Shown here piece after piece: positions 38,658 through 48,056 of a stretch of DNA of 64,000 bases. The notes below the pieces were generated by a model that saw nothing but the letters and a program-made list of their open reading frames with translations, was not told the origin of the DNA and did not search any database. This stretch comes from Paucibacter sp. PLA-PC-4 (GTDB lineage: Bacteria > Pseudomonadota > Gammaproteobacteria > Burkholderiales > Burkholderiaceae_C), in contig NZ_JAPFGP010000011.1 of the NCBI RefSeq assembly GCF_026241155.1, positions 1 through 64,000 on the forward strand, in the 5' to 3' direction. A program made the position numbers and the translations under genes. Position 1 is the stretch's first letter. Every line of letters begins with the position of its first letter.

Positions 38658-39692
38658 ATGATTGACGACGACGACTTTGATCTCATCGAATCACCGCTGA
38701 CCCGAACCCACCGGGTCGAGGGCCACACCTTGCGCATTCAGATCTACCATGGTCCCGACGAGCCCTGGATTCTGGAAATCGTGGACGAACTGGGCACGTC
38801 CACCGTGTGGGAAGACGGTTTTGACACCGACACCGCTGCGCTGCAAGCCGCCCTCTTGGCAATACAAACCGAAGGGGTCCACGCTTTCTTGACCAGCGTC
38901 CAGCCGGCGGCCGAGGACGCCGAGCCCGAGCTGTTGGGCTCGCCGGCTCCAGGCCAGGGTGCGCCTGTGCCGGCCAGCTTGCACGACATGTTGAGACCGC
39001 TGTCTGACAGCGAACTGGACGAGCTGGAGCGCTCTTTGCTCAATCTGGACGCCCAGGAGAGCATGACGCTGGACAGGCTCGACGGCTTTTTGCATGCCTT
39101 GGTGATCGGGCCGCAAACGGTGATGCCCGATCAGTGGCTGCCCAAGGTTTGGGCTCAGGAAGATGGCGCCGTGCTGCCGCCTGTGGACAGCATTGACCAA
39201 GCCAACCAACTGCTGGGTTTGGTGATGCGCCACTTCAACAGCATCGTGTCTGGCTTTGAGCACAGCCCGCCGGTGCTCGCGCCTCTTTGGCCCACGGTCG
39301 ACTACGGCGATACCGGCGAGTTTGAAGATGCGGAGATGTGGGCCTACGGGTTCACCGAGGGTGTCAGCCTCTGCCAGGCGGCATGGCAGGCGCTGTTCGA
39401 GCACCCGGATGGCTCACGCTGGTATCGGCCCATCGGTTTGCTAGGCGCCGACGATTTTTCGGCCGACCAGGACGAGCTGACCCGCACGCCCGAGCAGCGC
39501 GTGGCGTTGGCTGCGCAGATCGAGGAGAGTCTGACGCATATTCACGCCTTCTGGCTGCCGCTGCGGCATGCCGTGGCCGAGCGCCAGCAGGCGCGACGCA
39601 TGGCCGCCAAGGTAGGCCGCAACGATCCCTGCCCCTGCGGCAGTGGCAAGAAGTTCAAGAAGTGCTGTGGCGCCGCGTCCGAACTGCACTGA
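38658..39692 (+). CDS. UPF0149/YecA-like protein with SEC-C metal-binding tail
   Basis: 344 residues. N-terminal ~95 residues are an acidic domain of unknown type. Residues about 115-300 match the YecA/UPF0149 helical fold ([31 protein letters not shown]). The C-terminus is a complete SEC-C zinc motif, [24 protein letters not shown] tails recruit proteins to ribosomes or SecB in known cases; here the role is unknown. Weak ribosome site before ATG 38658. Confidence 0.85.
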   Translation: MIDDDDFDLIESPLTRTHRVEGHTLRIQIYHGPDEPWILEIVDELGTSTVWEDGFDTDTAALQAALLAIQTEGVHAFLTSVQPAAEDAEPELLGSPAPGQGAPVPASLHDMLRPLSDSELDELERSLLNLDAQESMTLDRLDGFLHALVIGPQTVMPDQWLPKVWAQEDGAVLPPVDSIDQANQLLGLVMRHFNSIVSGFEHSPPVLAPLWPTVDYGDTGEFEDAEMWAYGFTEGVSLCQAAWQALFEHPDGSRWYRPIGLLGADDFSADQDELTRTPEQRVALAAQIEESLTHIHAFWLPLRHAVAERQQARRMAAKVGRNDPCPCGSGKKFKKCCGAASELH

Positions 39693-39907
39693 TCGGTGAT
39701 CTCCCGCGAGGTGGTGTGGTGATTGCCGGTCCGAATGGGTCAGGTAACAAATTCTGCTATTGGTGGCGCCTTTGATCTGTTCGGCCAACGGAGCGCAAAG
39801 CCTAGGTCGGGGTGCAACAGTGACAGCGTCGTTGCAGGCTCTTGCTCGGGCGGGCTTTGCCACAGATGCGAGTGAGCCCGTCGAGAGGCTCCGCTATGCT
39901 TGTCCCC

Positions 39908-40381
39908 ATGAGCGACAACGCATCCTTGGCCCGACCCTACAAAATTCCCGAATCGGTGCTGGTCGTGATCCATACGCCGGACTTGCAGGTGCTGATGCTG
40001 GAGCGCGCCGACAAGCCCGGCTTCTGGCAGTGCGTGACCGGCTCGCTGGATACGCCCGACGAGGCGCTGGATGCGACCGCACGGCGCGAGGTGTTGGAGG
40101 AGACCGGGATTGCCGTGGGCGAGTTGCGAGACTGGGGCTTGGTCAACGTCTATGAGATCTACCCGATCTGGCGACATCGTTATGCGCCCGGCGTGACCCG
40201 CAATACCGAGCATGTATTCGGTCTGACGGTGCCGGCCGGCACCGCCGTGACGCTGGCGCCGCGCGAGCATCTGCAGTACCGCTGGCTGCCCTGGCGCGAG
40301 GCGGCGGACCTGTGCTTCTCGCCCTCCAATGCCGAGGCGGTGCTGCAACTGCCACGCTTCTTGGAGCAGGCCGCCCGATGA
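39908..40381 (+). CDS. nudB: Dihydroneopterin triphosphate diphosphatase (Nudix)
   Basis: 157 residues. Nudix box is present: GSLDTPDEALDATARREV then LEETGI. Removes pyrophosphate from dihydroneopterin triphosphate in folate synthesis. SVLVVIHTPDLQVLMLERAD is the typical NudB first strand. I use ATG 39908 (MSDNAS) as the homologue-like start; ATG 39896, preceded by GAGAGG, is a fair alternative adding four residues. Couples to the next gene by ATGA overlap. Confidence 0.87.
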   Translation: MSDNASLARPYKIPESVLVVIHTPDLQVLMLERADKPGFWQCVTGSLDTPDEALDATARREVLEETGIAVGELRDWGLVNVYEIYPIWRHRYAPGVTRNTEHVFGLTVPAGTAVTLAPREHLQYRWLPWREAADLCFSPSNAEAVLQLPRFLEQAAR

Positions 40382-41184
40382 TCAAACCGGCCTTCAAGCA
40401 CTCGGTCCAGCCGCCGCAGACCAGCATCCTGAGCCCCTACCTGCGGGTTGCGACCTACAACATCCACAAGGGCGTGCGCGGCGTCGGGCCGCAAAAGCGC
40501 CTGGAGATCCACAACCTGGGCCTGGGTGTGGAGGCGCTGGACGCCGATCTGGTGTTTTTGCAGGAGGTGCGCCACTTCCACCACCGCGATGCCAAGCATT
40601 TCGAGCGCACCTGGTTTGGCTGGCCCGAGCAGGGCCAGGCCGAGTTCCTCGCGCCCGAGGGCTATGAGGTGGCGTACCGCACCAATGCGGTGACCAAGCA
40701 CGGCGAGCATGGCAATGCCCTGCTGTCGCGCTGGCCGATCGGCGAGATCGGCCACCACGATGTGTCCGACCATCGCTTCGAGCAGCGCGGCCTCTTGCAC
40801 GTGCCGGTGCAGTGGCATGGGCTGGAGGTGCATGCGGTGGTCGCTCACCTGGGCCTGATGCATGGCGGCCGGGTCCGCCAGGTGCAGCGCCTGGCCGAGT
40901 TCATCGCCAACCATGTGCCGCCCGAGGCCTTGCTGGTGGTGGCCGGCGACTTCAACGACTGGGGCGAGAAGCTCGACGCGCCGATGCGTGAGAACGGGCT
41001 GACGCGCGCGATCTCTCCGGGCCGCAGCCGCCAGGCCACCTTCCCCTCGCGCGTGCCTTTTTTCTCGCTGGACCGCATCTACACCCGCGGCATGCGCTGC
41101 GTGTCGACCCAGGTGCCCAAGGGGCCGGCCTGGGCCCGCATGTCCGACCATCTGCCGCTGGTGGCAGAGCTTGAACTGGCGTGA
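40378..41184 (+). CDS. Endonuclease/exonuclease/phosphatase family protein (YbhP-like)
   Basis: 268 residues. EEP-fold motifs: RVATYNIHKGVRG, LVFLQEVRHF (metal Glu), AHLGL, VVAGDFNDWG and the catalytic Asp-His in SDHLPLV. The pairing with a cardiolipin synthase B gene, overlapping by four bases, matches the ybhP-clsB order of Escherichia coli, suggesting a lipid-related phosphodiesterase. The activity itself has not been shown for this family member. Confidence 0.85.
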   Translation: MIKPAFKHSVQPPQTSILSPYLRVATYNIHKGVRGVGPQKRLEIHNLGLGVEALDADLVFLQEVRHFHHRDAKHFERTWFGWPEQGQAEFLAPEGYEVAYRTNAVTKHGEHGNALLSRWPIGEIGHHDVSDHRFEQRGLLHVPVQWHGLEVHAVVAHLGLMHGGRVRQVQRLAEFIANHVPPEALLVVAGDFNDWGEKLDAPMRENGLTRAISPGRSRQATFPSRVPFFSLDRIYTRGMRCVSTQVPKGPAWARMSDHLPLVAELELA

Positions 41185-42506
41185 GCAACAAAGCGCCGAC
41201 CCCGGACACCGCTGAGCCCGATCCGCTGATCAGCTGGCATGCGGTAGCGCTGCCGGAGTTCAGTGGCGGCAACGAGGTGCGACTGCTGCGCGGCGGTGAC
41301 GAGCTGTTTCCGGCGCAGATCGCTGCGATCCATGCGGCGACCCACGAGGTCTGGATCGCCACCTACATCTTCCATCACGACAGCGCTGGCGCTGAGCTGG
41401 CGGCTGCGCTGCGCTCGGCGGCGGCGCGCAATGTGCGGGTCAGGGTGGTCGTCGACGGATTCGGCTCCAAGGCCAGCATGCCCTGGTTGCGCGAGCAACT
41501 GGCGGACTGCGGCGTCGCGCTGGCAGTGTTCCGGCCTATCGACCGCTGGTGGCGCTGGCTGCAGCCGGGCCAGTTGCGGCGCCTGCATCAAAAGCTGTGC
41601 GTGGTCGACGGCGTGCAGGCCTTTGTCGGGGGCATCAACATCATCGATGACCGCATGGACCTCAACCACGGCCCCACCGACGAGCCGCGGCTGGACTATG
41701 CGGTCAGCGTCTGCGGCCCGGCGGTGCAGCCGGTGGCGCAGGCGGCGCGGGCGGTCTGGACGCGCGCCTGGCTGGGCCGCGATTTTGGTGAAGAGCTGCG
41801 CGCGCTGGTGCGCAGTCCCGAGCCGATCGCGCGGCTGCGCCGCCTGGCGCGGCGCCTGCGCATGCCGCGCAACCGCTACCGCCGCAACAGCCCGCAACAG
41901 CAAAAGCGCCGCGAGCAGGAACTGCCGCCGGTCTGCGCCGCCTTTGTGCTGCGCGACAACCTGCGCCAGCGCCGTACCATCGAGCGCAGTTATATCGACG
42001 CGATCCGCGCGGCCCGCGATCAGGTCGATCTGATCACGCCTTACTTCTATCCCGGCCACGGCTTCCGGCGCGCGCTGCGTGATGCCGCACGGCGCGGCGT
42101 GCGAGTGCGCCTGCTCTTGCAGGGCAAGCTCGACTACCGCATCGCCGGCATGGCGGCCCAGGCCTTGTATGCCGAGTTGCTGGGCCACGGCGTGCAGATC
42201 TACGAGTACACGCCTGCCTATTTGCATGCCAAGGTCGGCGTGGTCGACGAGGACTGGGCCACGGTGGGCAGCTCCAATATCGATCCGCTGTCGCTGCTGC
42301 TGAACCTGGAGGCCAATGTGGTGGTGCACGACGCACCGTTCGCGCGCAGCGTGACGGCCGAGTTCGAGGCCGCGCTGGCGGTGTCTCACCGCGTCGACAT
42401 GCGCGAGCTCAGCGGCGGGGGGCTGCGCGGCGTGCTGCGCCGCGCGCTGGTGGCCTGGGCGGCCTATGTCTATCTGCGGGTGGCAGGCGCTACAGGACGC
42501 TACTGA
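41181..42506 (+). CDS. clsB: Cardiolipin synthase B-type phospholipase D family protein
   Basis: 441 residues from GTG 41181, which overlaps the previous stop. Two HKD catalytic motifs: HQKLCVVDG with VGGIN, and HAKVGVVDEDWATVGSSNID. Lacks the N-terminal membrane helices of ClsA, as ClsB does. Joins phosphatidylglycerol-type lipids to make cardiolipin at the inner membrane. Convergent with the binding-protein gene at 42534; a GC palindrome (GCAGGGCCCTGC, about 42516) lies between. Confidence 0.9.
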   Translation: MSNKAPTPDTAEPDPLISWHAVALPEFSGGNEVRLLRGGDELFPAQIAAIHAATHEVWIATYIFHHDSAGAELAAALRSAAARNVRVRVVVDGFGSKASMPWLREQLADCGVALAVFRPIDRWWRWLQPGQLRRLHQKLCVVDGVQAFVGGINIIDDRMDLNHGPTDEPRLDYAVSVCGPAVQPVAQAARAVWTRAWLGRDFGEELRALVRSPEPIARLRRLARRLRMPRNRYRRNSPQQQKRREQELPPVCAAFVLRDNLRQRRTIERSYIDAIRAARDQVDLITPYFYPGHGFRRALRDAARRGVRVRLLLQGKLDYRIAGMAAQALYAELLGHGVQIYEYTPAYLHAKVGVVDEDWATVGSSNIDPLSLLLNLEANVVVHDAPFARSVTAEFEAALAVSHRVDMRELSGGGLRGVLRRALVAWAAYVYLRVAGATGRY

Positions 42507-42533
42507 AGCTCCTGCAGGGCCCTGCCTGCGCGA

Positions 42534-43646
42534 TCAGGGCAACAGCAGCGCTTGCACTGCGAAGCGGTAGTGGGTGAGCTGCGGGCTCAGCACCTTGCTG
42601 AAGGGGCGCATGTCCAGGGCCGGCGTGGTGCTGCCGAAACGGGCCAGATAGCGCCGGGCGCGCTCGGCATCGAAGCCGATGAACATCGAATGCTCCAGCG
42701 CCAAGCCTTCGGCGGCGAAGTCGCGGCCGCGGTGGTGGTCGTAGAGCACCGCCAGCGCAAAAGCGCCGGCCATAAAATGACCGCCGGCCAGCGCGCTGAG
42801 CTCGCCGTCCACCACCGCCTGCATAGCTTCGGCCGAGGTGTTGATGCCCGAGACGAACAGGTCCTGGCCAGGCCGACGCCCTGCGGCGCGGGCCGCGTCC
42901 AGCGCACCGAAGGCGATCAGATCGGTGCCGCACCAAATCAGCGCGGTCTCGCGGTGCTTTTGCAGATGGCGCTCGCTGTGCTGGCGGGCCAGCTCGCGCT
43001 TCCAGTCGGTCGCCAGCATGGCGTCCATCACCACCTCGCTGCGATGCTCGGCCAGGGCTTTGAGCAGGCCGTCGTTGCGGGCAATCGAGATCGTCGTGCT
43101 GCGGTCACCGGCCAGGGCCAGCAGGTGAAGCCGACCATCGGCGCCGCGCGGCGCGTCGCGCAGCCCCCGCGCGATCAGGGCCTTGGCAGTGAGGTAGCCG
43201 GCATCCTCGGCCTTGGGCTGCAGGCTGCCCAATAGATGCTGCAGCGGCGCGCGGCGCGGTGCAAAACGCGCCTGCTCCTGCGGCAGCAGGCCGCTGAAGG
43301 CAGCAAAACTCTTGATGCCGGCCGCACTCAGCACCCGGGCATTGGCCACCAGCGTGGCTTTCTCGTTGACCAGCAGCACATAGTCGGGCCGTTGGTTCGC
43401 TGGCCGCGCCGCGACCGCGCGGCCCAGGGCCAGCACACGGTTTGGGTCGCGATCGGCAAAGTCCTGGCTGAAGCTAATTCCCAGGCTGTCGGCCGCCGCC
43501 TGCATGGCCTCGCCGGCCTGGCGCCAGAAGGTTTCGTCGCGATGACCGGGGTTGATGAAATAGACCTGCTGGGCCCATGTGGGCAGGGCCACCGCCAGCA
43601 AGCAGGCCAGCAGTGCGGTGCGATGGAATAGGGTTTTGGTGGGCAT
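42534..43646 (-). CDS. Periplasmic sugar-type substrate-binding protein
   Basis: 370 residues with signal peptide LLACLLAVALPTWAQQ (about 12-27). Type 1 periplasmic binding fold: VYFINPGHRDETFWRQAGEA at the start, DRSTTISIARNDGLLKAL, ALIWCGTDLIAFGALDAARA and FVSGINTSAEAM. No permease or ATPase for sugars lies nearby, so it may be a sensor's partner rather than an importer. Start at 43646; frame extends upstream without support. Divergent from the ABC efflux genes. Confidence 0.82.
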   Translation of the reverse strand: MPTKTLFHRTALLACLLAVALPTWAQQVYFINPGHRDETFWRQAGEAMQAAADSLGISFSQDFADRDPNRVLALGRAVAARPANQRPDYVLLVNEKATLVANARVLSAAGIKSFAAFSGLLPQEQARFAPRRAPLQHLLGSLQPKAEDAGYLTAKALIARGLRDAPRGADGRLHLLALAGDRSTTISIARNDGLLKALAEHRSEVVMDAMLATDWKRELARQHSERHLQKHRETALIWCGTDLIAFGALDAARAAGRRPGQDLFVSGINTSAEAMQAVVDGELSALAGGHFMAGAFALAVLYDHHRGRDFAAEGLALEHSMFIGFDAERARRYLARFGSTTPALDMRPFSKVLSPQLTHYRFAVQALLLP

Positions 43647-43740
43647 CGGCTGGCATTGTGCAATGCGCCGCTCGGATATGCCTGGCCCTGCCTTGATCGG
43701 CATCAAGGCGTGAGATGCCAATATCGGCGAGGCTCGTCCC

Positions 43741-44466
<726 letters not shown>

Positions 44467-44476
44467 CGGGCCTTCT

Positions 44477-46843
44477 ATGCGCGCACTGGACCGCAAGCTG
44501 CTGCGCGATCTGCGCCTGCTGTGGAGCCAGGTGCTCACCATCGCCTTGGTGGTGGCCAGCGGCATGGGCGGCTTTCTGACCAGCCTGTCGGCGGTCGACT
44601 CGCTCGCCCTGGCCCGCGAGGGCTTTTATGCCGAAGGCCGCTTTGCCGACTTGTTTGCCAGCGTCAAGCGTGCCCCGCTGGCCCTGCTGCCGCAGTTGCG
44701 CGCCGCGCCCGGCGTGGCCGATGTGCAGGCCACGCTGGAGCAGCTGGTGCGGCTGGATCTGCCCGGCGTCGACGACCCGGTGCTGGGCCAGCTGATCGGC
44801 CTGGATGCGCGCGATCCGCCGCGGCTCAACAAGCCCTTTATAGCCAGCGGGCGTGCCTTGAGCCCGCAGGCCGCCAGTGACGGCGGCATCGAGGTGCTGG
44901 TCTCGGCCGGCTTTGCCCAGGCGCGTGGTCTGCGGCCGGGCAGCCGGCTGTCGGCCCTGATCAATGGCCGCCAGCGCGAGCTGCTGGTGGTGGGCACCGT
45001 GCTGAGCCCGGAGTTCATCTTTGCCGGCCTGGGCGGCATGCCCGATCTGCGCGGCTTCGGCGTGCTGTGGCTGGACCGCGAGCTGCTGGCCGGTGCCTAC
45101 GATATGCGCGGCGCCTTCAACCGTCTGGCCATCAAGCTCGCACCCGGCGCCCGCGAGAGCCAGACGCAGGCCGCGCTGGTGCCCCTGTTGCGCCCCTACG
45201 GCGGGCGCGAGGTCCATGGCCGCGACGAGCAGAGCTCGCATGCGATGCTGGACAACGAGATCAAGGAGCAGCAGGTCATGGGCACGGTGCTGCCGGTGAT
45301 CTTTCTGGGGGTGGCGGCGTTCTTGCTGAACGTGGTGCTGTCCCGCCTGATCAACACGCAGCGCGAGCAGGTCGCAGCGCTGAAGGCGCTGGGCTACCCG
45401 AACCGCAGCATCGCGGCCCACTACCTGAAGCTGGTGCTGGCCATCGTCGGCCTGGGCTTGCTGCTGGGGCTGCTGCTGGGCAAAGGCCTGGGCCAGGCGC
45501 TGACCGGGCTGTACGCTGAGTTCTTCCGTTTTCGCAGTTTTGAGCACCGCCTGGCACCCGCCCTGGTGCTGGGCAGCGCCGGCGTCACCGCCGTCGTCGC
45601 GGTGCTGGGCACGCTGGGCGCGGTGGCGGCCACAGTGCGATTGGCGCCGGCCGAGGCCATGCGGCCGGCCGCTCCGGGGCGCTACCGGCGTGGCCTGCTC
45701 GAGCGGCTGCCCTTGGTGGGGCGCAGCCTGGTGCTGCGCATGATTGCGCGCCAATTCGAGCGCCGACGCTGGCGCTCTGCGCTGGGCGTTGCCGGCGTGG
45801 CGGTGGCGGTGGCCATCGTGGTGCTGGGCAACTTCTTTCGCGACGCGATCGACCATATCGTCGATGCGCAGTTCAACGTCAGCATGCGTGGCGATGTCAC
45901 GGTGTGGATGAGCGAGGCGCAAGGCGCGGCCACCCGCTACGAACTGGCCCGGCTGCCCGGCGTGCTGACGGTGGAGCCCGGCCGTGATGTGGCGGTGCGC
46001 TTCATCCACGGCAACCGGGTCGAGCGCGGCAGCATCCAGGGCCTGCCGGAGCGGCCCGAGCTGCGCCGCATCGTTGATGTCGCCGGGCGCGAGGCCCGGC
46101 CCAGCGCCAGCGGGCTGATGATGACCGATCGGCTGGCCGCCAAGCTGGGCCTGCGCGCCGGCGACTTGGTGCAGGTGGAGCTGCTGGAGGGCCGGCCGCG
46201 GCTGCTGGAGATCCCGCTGGAGGCCACGGTGCGCGAGATGATGGGCTTGAACGCTTATCTGGAGCGGCGGGCGCTGAACCGCCTGCTGGGCGAGGGCGAT
46301 GTAGCCTCTCAGTTCGCGCTGGCGCTGGAGCGCGGCGCCGAGCCCGAACTGCTGCGCGCGCTCAAGGGGCTGCCCAAGGTGGTGGGCAGCTTCAGCAAGG
46401 CCAGCCTGCTGCGCAATATGAACGAGATCAGCGCCCGCAATGTGCGCATCATGAGCAGCATCCTGACCCTCTTCGCCAGCGTGATCGCGGTGGGCGTGGT
46501 CTACAACAACGCCCGCATCGCGCTGGCCGAGCGCGGCTGGGAGCTGGCTTCGCTGCGGGTGCTGGGTTTCAGCAGGGCCGAGGTCTCGGCCCTGCTGCTG
46601 GGCGAGATGGCGCTGAGCATCGCCTTGGCCTTGCCGCTGGGCATGGCGCTGGGCTGGGCCCTCACCCATGGGCTGGTGGGGCTGATGGCGTCGGATCAAT
46701 TTCTGTTCCCGGTGGTCATACAGCCGCGCACCTATGCCTGGGCGGCCTTGGCGGTGGCGGCCGCTGGCATGGCCAGTGCGCTGGTGGTGCGCCGACGCAT
46801 TGACCGGCTGGACATGGTGGCCGCGCTGAAGACACGGGAGTGA
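44477..46843 (+). CDS. ABC transporter permease, double FtsX domain
   Basis: 788 residues. Membrane helix near residues 18-40, a periplasmic region, an FtsX domain around 265-390 (VIFLGVAAFLLNVVLSRLIN), a second periplasmic region starting after a helix at about 435, and a second FtsX domain at about 660-785 (VALAERGWELASLRVLGF-like). This duplicated plan is found in DevC/YbbP-like permeases. Works with the ATPase before and the adaptor after it to expel a substrate through an outer-membrane channel; the substrate is unknown. Confidence 0.9.
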   Translation: MRALDRKLLRDLRLLWSQVLTIALVVASGMGGFLTSLSAVDSLALAREGFYAEGRFADLFASVKRAPLALLPQLRAAPGVADVQATLEQLVRLDLPGVDDPVLGQLIGLDARDPPRLNKPFIASGRALSPQAASDGGIEVLVSAGFAQARGLRPGSRLSALINGRQRELLVVGTVLSPEFIFAGLGGMPDLRGFGVLWLDRELLAGAYDMRGAFNRLAIKLAPGARESQTQAALVPLLRPYGGREVHGRDEQSSHAMLDNEIKEQQVMGTVLPVIFLGVAAFLLNVVLSRLINTQREQVAALKALGYPNRSIAAHYLKLVLAIVGLGLLLGLLLGKGLGQALTGLYAEFFRFRSFEHRLAPALVLGSAGVTAVVAVLGTLGAVAATVRLAPAEAMRPAAPGRYRRGLLERLPLVGRSLVLRMIARQFERRRWRSALGVAGVAVAVAIVVLGNFFRDAIDHIVDAQFNVSMRGDVTVWMSEAQGAATRYELARLPGVLTVEPGRDVAVRFIHGNRVERGSIQGLPERPELRRIVDVAGREARPSASGLMMTDRLAAKLGLRAGDLVQVELLEGRPRLLEIPLEATVREMMGLNAYLERRALNRLLGEGDVASQFALALERGAEPELLRALKGLPKVVGSFSKASLLRNMNEISARNVRIMSSILTLFASVIAVGVVYNNARIALAERGWELASLRVLGFSRAEVSALLLGEMALSIALALPLGMALGWALTHGLVGLMASDQFLFPVVIQPRTYAWAALAVAAAGMASALVVRRRIDRLDMVAALKTRE

Positions 46844-46856
46844 GGAGAAACAAGCG

Positions 46857-48047
46857 ATGCAAGCGAAGAACAAATGGTGGCTGGCGGGCCTGCTGCTGGT
46901 CGGTGCAGCCCTGCTGGCGTGGGCTTTTGCGCCACGGCCGCTGCGGGTGGAGCTCGCCGAGGCCCGGCTGGGCCGCTTCGAGGCCGGCATCGAGGAGGAC
47001 GGCAAGACCCGTGTGGTCGATCGCTACACGGTCAGCGCGCCGCTGTCGGGGCGCTGGCTGCGGCCTGCGTTGCGCGAGGGCGATACGGTGGCTGCGGGCG
47101 CCACGCTGGGCTGGATGCAAGCAGGCCCCAGCGGCTTGACCGATGCACGCAGCCGCGCGCAGCTGGTGGCGCGCGCCGAGGCCGCAGCTGCCGCGCTGCG
47201 CGCCGGCGAGGCGGCCGAGCGTGGGGCCGCGTTGCAGCTGGCCGAGGCCGGCCTGGCCGAGCGACGCAGCGAACAGCTGGCCGCTCAAGGCTTTGTGGCC
47301 GACAGCCAGCGCGACACGGCTCGCCTGGCCCGCCAGCGTGCCGAGCAGCAGCGCCTGAGTGCCCAGGCTCAGCTTGCCATGGCCCGTCATGAGCTCAGCC
47401 AGGCCCGCGCGGCGCTGAGCCTGGGCGGCGCCGACAGCGCCGAGCGTCTGGCGCTGAAGGCCCCCATCGCGGGCCGGGTCTTGCGTCTTCACCAGGCCAG
47501 CGAGGCGGTGTTGGCCTTGGGCACGCCATTGCTGGAACTCGGTGATGTCGCGAGGCTGGAGCTGGTGGCCGAACTGCTGAGCGTGGACGCGATGCAACTG
47601 CGGCCCGGCCAGCCGGTGCGCATCGAGCGCTGGGGCGGGGAGGGTGTGCTGGCGGGCCAGGTCTTGCGGGTCGAGCCCGGTGCCTTCACCAAGGTGTCGG
47701 CGCTGGGTGTGGAGGAGCAGCGCGTCGAGGTGGTGGTGGGCTTCGGTAGCGCCGCGCCGCCGCCGGGCCTGGGTGATGGCTACCGGGTGCAGCTCAACAT
47801 CATCACGCGCAGCGCCGACCAGGCCCTGCTGGTGCCGGTCAGCGCGGTCTTCCCGCTGCCCGGTGGCCGAGCTGGCCAGCATGCGGTCTACACGCTGGCG
47901 GGCGGCCGCGCGCGTCTGGTCGAGGTGGCCCTGGAGGCCCGCAATAGCGGCCTGGCCTGGGTGCGCAGCGGCCTGAAGCCCGGCGATCTGGTGGTGGTCT
48001 ATCCGCCGGTGACGCTGGCCGATGGCGTGCGCGCCCGCGCCCGCTGA
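46857..48047 (+). CDS. HlyD-type periplasmic adaptor subunit
   Basis: 396 residues. One N-terminal membrane helix (about 7-25), lipoyl half-domains (VSAPLSGRWLRPALREGDTV and LKAPIAGRVLRLHQASEAVL), an Ala/Arg/Glu-rich hairpin coiled coil (about 100-190) and beta-barrel and membrane-proximal domains. Bridges the permease to an outer-membrane protein, not encoded here. Thirteen bases after the permease, same operon. Ends ten bases from the convergent rhodanese gene. Confidence 0.92.
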   Translation: MQAKNKWWLAGLLLVGAALLAWAFAPRPLRVELAEARLGRFEAGIEEDGKTRVVDRYTVSAPLSGRWLRPALREGDTVAAGATLGWMQAGPSGLTDARSRAQLVARAEAAAAALRAGEAAERGAALQLAEAGLAERRSEQLAAQGFVADSQRDTARLARQRAEQQRLSAQAQLAMARHELSQARAALSLGGADSAERLALKAPIAGRVLRLHQASEAVLALGTPLLELGDVARLELVAELLSVDAMQLRPGQPVRIERWGGEGVLAGQVLRVEPGAFTKVSALGVEEQRVEVVVGFGSAAPPPGLGDGYRVQLNIITRSADQALLVPVSAVFPLPGGRAGQHAVYTLAGGRARLVEVALEARNSGLAWVRSGLKPGDLVVVYPPVTLADGVRARAR

Positions 48048-48056
48048 GCGGCGCGC

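Noticed and set aside
42514-42525. GCAGGGCCCTGC palindrome between clsB and the binding-protein gene
   Set aside because: Short, no T-run; insufficient for a terminator call although the genes converge here.
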